From: Chara braunii
Taxonomy: Eukaryota; Streptophyta; Charophyceae; Charales; Characeae
Length of the DNA stretch: 20,877 nucleotides
Direction of reading: 5' to 3'
Assembly (NCBI GenBank): GCA_003427395.1
Contig: BFEA01000619.1
Coordinates: 259,314-280,190 of the forward strand
Shown: positions 16,048 through 20,877 of the stretch, one piece after another
How the letters are laid out: every line of letters begins with the position of its first letter
Position numbering within the stretch: position 1 is the stretch's first letter
The notes under the pieces: model-generated
What the model was told of the DNA's origin: nothing
The model's input: the letters and a program-made list of their open reading frames with translations, nothing else
The model's database searches: none
Translations under genes and position numbers: made by a program

Positions 16048-16850
16048 GTATACCGAATGGTACCTGGCGAGTTGGAGGAACTCCGACGACAGATTGATGA
16101 GATGATTGACAAGGGGTGGATCAAGCCTAGCGAATCTGAATTTGGTGCTCCTATGTTGTTTGTTCCAAAGAAAGGAGGCAAACTCCGCATGTGTATTGAC
16201 TATCGCAGTCTAAACCGCATCACAAGAAATAATGTTTATCCATTGCCTCGTATAGATAACTTGCTTGATACCACAGGTGGGTGCAAGGTCTTCTCCAAGA
16301 TCGATCTCATGTCTGACTACCACCAAATTGAAGTCGATCTTGCGGACCAGCACAAGACTGCGTTCAAAATGCGCGATGGGCTTTACGAGTTTACCGTAAT
16401 GTCTTTCGGTCGAACGCACCAGCCACCTTCCAAAGCCTCATGAACAAGGTCCTCCACGAACAGATTGGCCGGTTCATGGTGGTCTACCTCGATGACATAC
16501 TAATCTTCAGCAAGTCCATGAAGGAACACCTCAAGCACCTTGAGGAAGTACTGACCATCCTCAAGAAAACGTAACTCCCTCTCAACTTGGAGAAATTTGA
16601 GTTTGGGAAGGATAGTGTCATCTATCTTGGGCATCGGTTGTCTGCTGCAGGCCTGGAGCCTGAGGCAACCAAGGTTGAGGTCATATGCAATTGGCCTAAG
16701 ACCGTGAACATTCGCGAACTGCGTTCTTTTCTTGACCTCACATCATACTACCGGAAGTTTGTGCCCCGCTTCTCTATTGTTGCTCATCCATTGTCGTGAT
16801 TGACCAGTAAAAATGTTCCCTATTCTTGGGACGCCGCGTGAACGAATGCC
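16048..16850 (+). pseudogene. chromovirus reverse transcriptase (YLDD)
   Basis: Copies element RNA to cDNA in the family. Visible in order: ELEELRRQIDEMIDKGWIKP, FGAPMLFVPKKGGKLRMCID (palm/finger), RIDNLLDTTGGCKVFSKIDL, SDYHQIEVDLADQHKTAF, then a ~4-nt deletion at 16411 that shifts the frame. In the new frame the reading continues NAPATFQSLMNKVLHEQIGR and VVYLDDILIFS; the catalytic YLDD is at 16485-16496. A TAA at 16572-16574 follows, then NLEKFEFGKDSVIYLGHRLS and the thumb ELRSFLDLTSYYRKFVPRFS, with TGA stops at 16797 and about 16839. All catalytic aspartates are present, yet the frame is broken. Confidence 0.9.
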
Positions 16851-17300
16851 TTTCAAGCTTTAAAGGAAGCCTTGGTAAGTCACCCAGTACTCCGCATTGC
16901 AGATCCCAAACTGACGTTTGTAGTCACTACGGATGTGAGCCAATATGGAATCGGTGCAGTGTTGCAGCAAGATGACGACGATGGTTTGTGGCCACTAGAG
17001 TACTACAGCAAACGCATGCCCAGCGTAAAGGTAGCCACTTCCACCTACATGCGCGAGCTTTATGCTTTGCGTATGGCGTTGGATCACTGGAAACACTATC
17101 TTTTGGGACGCCACTTCAAAGTATTCTCGGATCATGAGACTCTGAAGTGGATCAAAGAGCAAACTACCCTGTCCCCTACCTTGCTTCGCTGGTTCCATGA
17201 AATTGACATTTTCGATTTTGAGTTAAGACACAAAAAGGGTTGTTATAACCGAGTAGTTGACGCTTTGTCTTGCCACCCAGAGTACATGACTTGCCTTGTC
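16851..17300 (+). pseudogene. chromovirus RNase H
   Basis: Open without internal stop. Removes RNA from the RNA-DNA hybrid in the family. The four acidic positions appear intact: Asp in VVTTDVSQYGIGAVLQQ, Glu in YMRELYALRMALDHW, Asp in VFSDHETLKWIKEQ and Asp in VVDALSCHPE. It continues in frame from the RT thumb and on into the integrase zinc-finger region, ending at a TAA (17637-17639). This is the best-preserved part of the element. It is classed as a pseudogene only because the polyprotein around it is broken. Confidence 0.85.
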
Positions 17301-18258
17301 AAATCCTACGACCTCCAGAAGAAACTGAAGGAGGAGCTCGTAGAGCACACCGCCAAGGATCTGGAGCTTAGTTCCATCCTTGAGCGGCTATGGGCTGACC
17401 CTAGCAGTCAACCTGATTTTCACGAGTATGGAGGACTGATTTTTCGTCGCTACGGGAACCACGACAGTTTGTGTGTGCCCAACCATGAGCCTCTCCGCAC
17501 GCACTTCTTGGATTTGGCTCATGGCCGGAGCAGACACTTCGGCATGGCAAAGACGTATGCAAATTTGTTGAGACAATTTGATTGGTCTGGCATGAAAGGG
17601 ACTGCTGAAAAGTTTGTGGCTGAATGTTCAGTCTGTTAACGAATCAAACCATGCAGACAAAAGTCGATGGGGCTACTCACACCCCTACCCATTCCCGATG
17701 GTCCCGGGGAGTCTGTCTCCATCGACTTCACCGACATGGGAAAGGTAAGTAAGAACGGTTACTCACAGGTCATGGTGAATGTTGATCGATTCTCTAAGTT
17801 CATCAACCTGATTCCCTTGCCGCCTCACGCCCCAACAAAACTAGTGATTCGTGAGTTCCAACAGAAGTACATTTTGCAGTTCGGGATCCGCGCTTCATTA
17901 GTACTGAATGGAAGGACTTCACGTCTCAACTAGGGATAAAGTTATGTATGACATCTGGCCTACACCCCGAAGCCAACGGTTTGGCTGAGGAGATCAACGA
18001 GACTGTGTTTCAACTTCTCCGCTCTTTGATTATCCCGGATCAGGAAACATGGGATGAAGAGTTGTATTCCGCTAAGGGGTTATACAACAACTCCGCCCAC
18101 TCCGCCACCGGCATGACACGCAACAGGCTGCATTACGGTTGGCAGATACGGAATCCACTCTCTTACCTATTCCCTGAGCAGCCAGTTGGTTTAACACCCG
18201 GCAGACGTGGCTTCGGGCCAAGTATGATCGCTTGCTCAAAGTTGCCATTGCAGCTATG
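17301..18258 (+). pseudogene. chromovirus integrase (zinc finger and core)
   Basis: The N-terminal HHCC zinc finger is visible as LAHGRSRHFGMAKTY and, after about 30 residues, CSVC (17625-17636), directly followed by a TAA. The core resumes in the same frame: ESVSIDFTDMGKVSKNGYSQ contains the first catalytic Asp, then VMVNVDRFSKFINLIPLPPH. Near 17885 a small deletion and frameshift removes the segment that normally carries the second Asp (SDRD-type motif). The next frame gives SGLHPEANGLAEEINETVFQ, with the catalytic Glu, and SAKGLYNNSAHSATGMTRNR. Another frameshift occurs near 18203. Without the second Asp region the enzyme could not act. Confidence 0.85.
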
Positions 18259-18789
18259 ACCAAGCGACAGCACGCCATGATCCATCATGCGAACAAGAAG
18301 CGTCGATCGTCGGATATTCAGGTAGGAAGTTATGTCTGGGTCAAGATGTCTGAATTCTCAGAAGAAGAGGGAGTCTCACGCAAACTTTTCCCACTCTATT
18401 ATGGGCCCTGGGAAGTTTTGGATGTGATTGGTGAAGATCACTTTGGCCCTACGTACGTCGTTGATGTGCCAGCCCATCTGCGCACATACCCCGTGTTCCA
18501 CGCATCCAAACTGTACCTCCACCGTGATGCTAAGACATTCGATTATCGCGAAGATATGATCCCTCGCGGGATCAAAGGCGGGCATGAGATAGACCAAATT
18601 AAACAGCACGTAGGAAAGGGACGCAATAGACAATACCAAGTTCACTTTATGTATCATCCGTTGGATGATCTGTAATGGATTTCCAAGCAAGAACTGTTGC
18701 GCAGCGCACCGCGCATTGTTAAAGCCTATGAGCGACAAATCGCCACTAACGCTACGCCCAAGATCTCTGCGAGGCTCACTGCGACATAG
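18203..18789 (+). pseudogene. integrase C-terminal domain with chromodomain
   Basis: The frame starts KYDRLLKVAIAAMTKRQHAM, then VGSYVWVKMSEFSEEEGVSR and LFPLYYGPWEVLDVIGEDHF (the GPF/Y-type module; here the conserved aromatic is followed by Trp). VDVPAHLRTYPVFHASKLYL leads to the chromodomain (18586-18735): EIDQIKQHVGKGRNRQYQVH, then FMYHPLDDL and WISKQELLRSAPRIVKAYE. A TAA at 18673-18675 sits where one residue, probably Gln (CAA), stood. Chromodomains on integrases are thought to bind methylated histone H3 and steer insertion into heterochromatin. Translation would end at TAG 18787-18789. Confidence 0.85.
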
Positions 18790-18876
18790 TATTCTGGAAC
18801 CTCTTTGCCTTGCTTGCCTACGATGCGTTTGTCGAGGACTCAGAATGAGTTACTCGCTCGAAGGGACCTCGCTCTT

Positions 18877-18889
18877 GAGGGGGGAGTAG
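18877..18889 (+). promoter_or_regulatory. polypurine tract before the 3' LTR
   Basis: GAGGGGGGAGTAG immediately before TGTGATGACCC. A purine run abutting the LTR is the plus-strand priming site in LTR retroelements. Confidence 0.75.
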
Positions 18890-18989
18890 TGTGATGACCC
18901 GTCCAAACATGGATTGAAACACACAGCTGATTTCTGAGTTTTGCTCATAGACTGAATGCCTTGTTGAGTTTCCCACCTGCTACTAAGTC

Positions 18990-19135
18990 TGTGTGTGCAC
19001 GCTTGCTGGAGTGCATGTCTGTCCGAGTGATGGTTGGCTTGAGTGTGTGTGTGACCATGCCTGTCTGAGTGTTGGTTGGCTTGGGTGTGTGTGTGATCAT
19101 GCCTGTCTGAGTGCTGGTTGGCATGAGTATGTGTG
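18990..19135. repeat. 42-bp tandem repeat in the LTR U3
   Basis: Three units with the landmark CATG(T/C)CTGTC(C/T)GAG at 19014, 19056 and 19098, spaced exactly 42 bp. Each ends in GTTGGC(T/A)TG followed by a (GT)n run. Such U3 repeats often hold promoter or enhancer sites; none is recognisable here. Confidence 0.9.
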
Positions 19136-19978
19136 TAGCCCGTCAGGGCACTTGCTCTTTCGTTGGGCCCTCTGGGCCGGTACTTACCTGTGGCCATGAC
19201 ATTGAGGGGTTGCAGCGGGGAAAAACACTCAAGTAGCGGGTAGGTCGGTACCGCACTTGGAAGGGGTAGATGTGCAGGTACCGGAGGCTGAGCAGAAGAA
19301 GACAAAAGTGGCATTTTTAGAGACCCAATAATGTAGGCTAGGTCTAGGTGGGTACCAGTCTGCGTCTAGGGCATGTACGAGCAATATTAGAGTCTGCAAT
19401 GATGTTTCTCTCCAAAAAGGAGGAGGTACCGGTTGCTTGGAGGCCAAGTGGCCTGGAACTCACCGCCCAAGAGGCAAAGCAAGTCGTTATATCTTCGGGC
19501 CGTGCGGAGAGTCCGGTCTTTTTTTCAGTGTGCAAGTTTGGCGACACACTGGTGGTTCGCTGGCTGGAGCAGCGCTATGCTGGCGCAGCGTTGCTGGGGA
19601 GGAAGGAGAAGGACACGAGGGAGGAAGAAGGAAGGAAGGGGGAGGAGCGCCAGGGTTACTTACCTAGCTATGGTGGCAGCCATCTTCATCACCTTGGTGG
19701 GCGCTGCAGCAGGAAGTCCCCAACTGGGGAGAACTACACCAAGAAGCTTCGAGGCAGGGTCAGGCATGGTGGCCTGAGCTAGAGCAGCCATAGCTGCTTT
19801 GGGTTGTCCTTTGGGAATCTGAGCAGAGCCTAGTAGTCCGCCATAGCCTCGGCCTATGAGGGTGAAGAGTGGGAGAGGCGGCCATGGCTATGGTGGACCT
19901 CAAGTGATACCTGCAGTAGAAGAGGAACCTGGACATTGATTCTGGATCAGCCATTCAATATTGTATTTTTATTTCTTG

Positions 19979-19986
19979 TATAAATA
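19979..19986 (+). promoter_or_regulatory. TATA box of the candidate LTR promoter
   Basis: TATAAATA inside the candidate LTR with G/A-rich sequence downstream. Transcription would be expected to start roughly 25-35 bp downstream (about 20010), defining R. Inferred from position only. Confidence 0.5.
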
Positions 19987-20209
19987 AGAGAAGGGGGAGA
20001 TAAGGAGGAGAGATTGTTGGACGAAGAAGAAGAACCTTATCATCTGTTTTGCTGGTGTACATCATCTTCTTCTTCCTTCTTACTTCCTCTTCTTCTTCTT
20101 CTTCTTCTAATCCTCTCTCACCTCTCAAGTTCATTCATTTCTTTCTGCAATTGGATGGCATTGTACTTTCCGATGGATGTGTACATCGAAATTGGTCAGG
20201 GTCATAAGA

Positions 20210-20699
20210 CCCGGAAAACATTGTCAGGGGCTCTTGGCCAAGGGCAGTCGGCCCGCGCAGTCGGGATCCCGATCGCGTGCGGTAAAAAGGCCCACGGTCA
20301 TGACCGCGGGTGATAGATAGCTCATAGTTCATAGTCGTGTGCCGGTTTTGTTGCAGCAATTGAGCAGCAACATCACATCACAAGCACACATAACAGATGG
20401 ATTCACAGTATCCATCCTTGAGCGAATTGTCGAATGGTGTAGTGCATAGGGGTATCCATCGTGTGACGCGCAGCCCTATCAACCCCCTAGCTAGGTCTGT
20501 CACTTTTCCGACAAGTAATGGTCATGGTGGTTTGTACCTATGAAACACCAGCGGCCGCGGTTATGACTGCAGCGACCACTGTCTGCCATGGCCTGCAGCG
20601 GCCGAGGGAAGAGGGGGTTGGGGGTGCGGGGTTCGGATTGGGGTTCCGGAACCCCGACCCTACCCCATCGAACAAAAAAAAGTTCAAAAAAATCTTGAT
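20210..20699. other. flank with short palindromes, no gene seen
   Basis: CGGTCATGACCG (20295-20306) and GGGGTTCCGGAACCCC (20640-20655) are perfect palindromes. ACCAGCGGCCGC (20547-20558) resembles the GC-rich end near 3070. Open frames here lack recognisable motifs. Confidence 0.5.
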
Positions 20700-20712
20700 T
20701 GTTTGATTGTTA

Positions 20713-20743
<31 letters not shown>

Positions 20744-20761
20744 AATTGATTGATTGATTGG

Positions 20762-20799
<38 letters not shown>
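20700..20799. repeat. (GATT)n tetranucleotide repeat
   Basis: Near-perfect TTGA/GATT units with a few variants (TTAATTGA, GGTTGA). It is the reverse complement of the (AATC)n class seen at 4094 and 6040. Confidence 0.95.
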
Positions 20800-20802
<3 letters not shown>

Positions 20803-20824
20803 GGGGGAGGTCCTCCATACCCTC

Positions 20825-20828
<4 letters not shown>
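20803..20828. repeat. 8-bp-stem hairpin between (GATT)n and (CA)n
   Basis: GGGGGAGG (20803-20810), a 10-nt loop, then CCTCCCCC (20821-20828). It joins the tetranucleotide tract to the (CA)n tract. Confidence 0.85.

Positions 20829-20830
<2 letters not shown>

Positions 20831-20877
<47 letters not shown>
20831..20877. repeat. (CA)n tract running off the window
   Basis: Perfect CA repeat to the right edge; full length unknown. Confidence 0.95.

Larger units (their letters stand above)
15380..20209 (+). mobile_element. 5'-truncated Ty3/gypsy chromovirus with 3' LTR
   Basis: Order on the plus strand: protease tail, linker, RT, RNase H, integrase, chromodomain, polypurine tract, LTR. The chromodomain at the C terminus of integrase places it among chromoviruses, a Ty3/gypsy branch found in plants, fungi and vertebrates. 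The 5' LTR, gag and the protease active-site half are missing; their place is taken by the LINE relic. It carries at least six stops and four frameshifts or small deletions, so it is inactive, but it is far better preserved than the minus-strand retroelement. Confidence 0.85.
18890..20209 (+). mobile_element. candidate 3' LTR (~1.3 kb) of the chromovirus
   Basis: It begins TGTGATGACC right after the polypurine tract. The best candidate end is GGTCATAAGA (20200-20209), which matches the inverted repeat GGTCATCACA at 8 of 10 positions but ends in GA rather than CA, so the right boundary is provisional. U3 contains the 42-bp tandem repeat; a TATA box lies at 19979-19986, about 230 bp before the end. 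A pyrimidine-rich stretch downstream (TTCTTCTTCTTC near 20090) fits R/U5. No second copy exists in the window because the 5' end of the element is missing. Confidence 0.65.

Noticed and set aside
18993-19199. Cys-rich 68-codon open frame in the LTR
   Set aside because: It is the translation of the 42-bp tandem repeat and GT runs, with no independent support.

Overview
This window looks like intergenic nuclear DNA of a eukaryote made almost entirely of decayed, nested transposable elements and simple repeats. I found no intact host gene, no rRNA or tRNA gene, no CRISPR array and no bacterial-style operon. A plant or green-algal (streptophyte) genome is the best guess. The pointers are a Ty3/gypsy element with a primer-binding-site-like string one base off the plant initiator-Met tRNA type, a chromodomain-bearing chromovirus, a hAT-like element, and very long (CA)n, (CT)n and (AATC)n tracts. 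A charophyte such as Chara is possible, but that is a guess from general sequence style.

Left half (about 1.7-9.6 kb): one old minus-strand Ty3/gypsy retrotransposon, read right to left. A primer-binding-site-like string (9620-9631) is followed by gag (8607 to about 7530, with a CCHC zinc knuckle at 7757-7798), the N-terminal half of the aspartic protease (DSGA at 7121-7132), the C-terminal half of the protease (5287-4990), a linker, RNase H (4092-3620), and an integrase with zinc finger and DDE core (2553-1742). It carries several internal stops and at least one frameshift, and most of the reverse transcriptase is missing. Later sequence sits inside or beside it: a satellite-like array with a ~195-bp period (8608-9250), a 1734-bp hAT-like element splitting the protease (5296-7029, with an 8-bp target duplication), an unassigned block with GC-rich ends and AT-rich core (about 3063-3530), a repeat replacing the reverse transcriptase (4383-4740) whose inverted relative lies at 744-1062, and a 326-bp foldback element (1416-1741) at the end of the integrase.

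Middle (9.6-12.3 kb): a possible degenerate LTR, a long (CT)n tract and poorly recognisable protein-like fragments. At 12.3-15.3 kb, plus strand, there is a decayed LINE-like element: a Gln/Pro-rich ORF1-like region broken by frameshifts, then the first residues of an AP-endonuclease-like ORF2, where it stops.

Right part (about 15.3-20.2 kb), plus strand: a 5'-truncated Ty3/gypsy chromovirus with protease tail, reverse transcriptase (YLDD), RNase H, integrase and a C-terminal chromodomain. A polypurine tract and a candidate ~1.3-kb 3' LTR follow, the LTR holding a 42-bp tandem repeat and a TATA box. The last 0.7 kb holds short palindromes, (TTGA)n and (CA)n.

I did not find a convincing new cellular system. 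The most informative feature is the nesting order. Removing the hAT-like element and one copy of its 8-bp duplication restores the protease reading frame exactly, which supports the boundaries.
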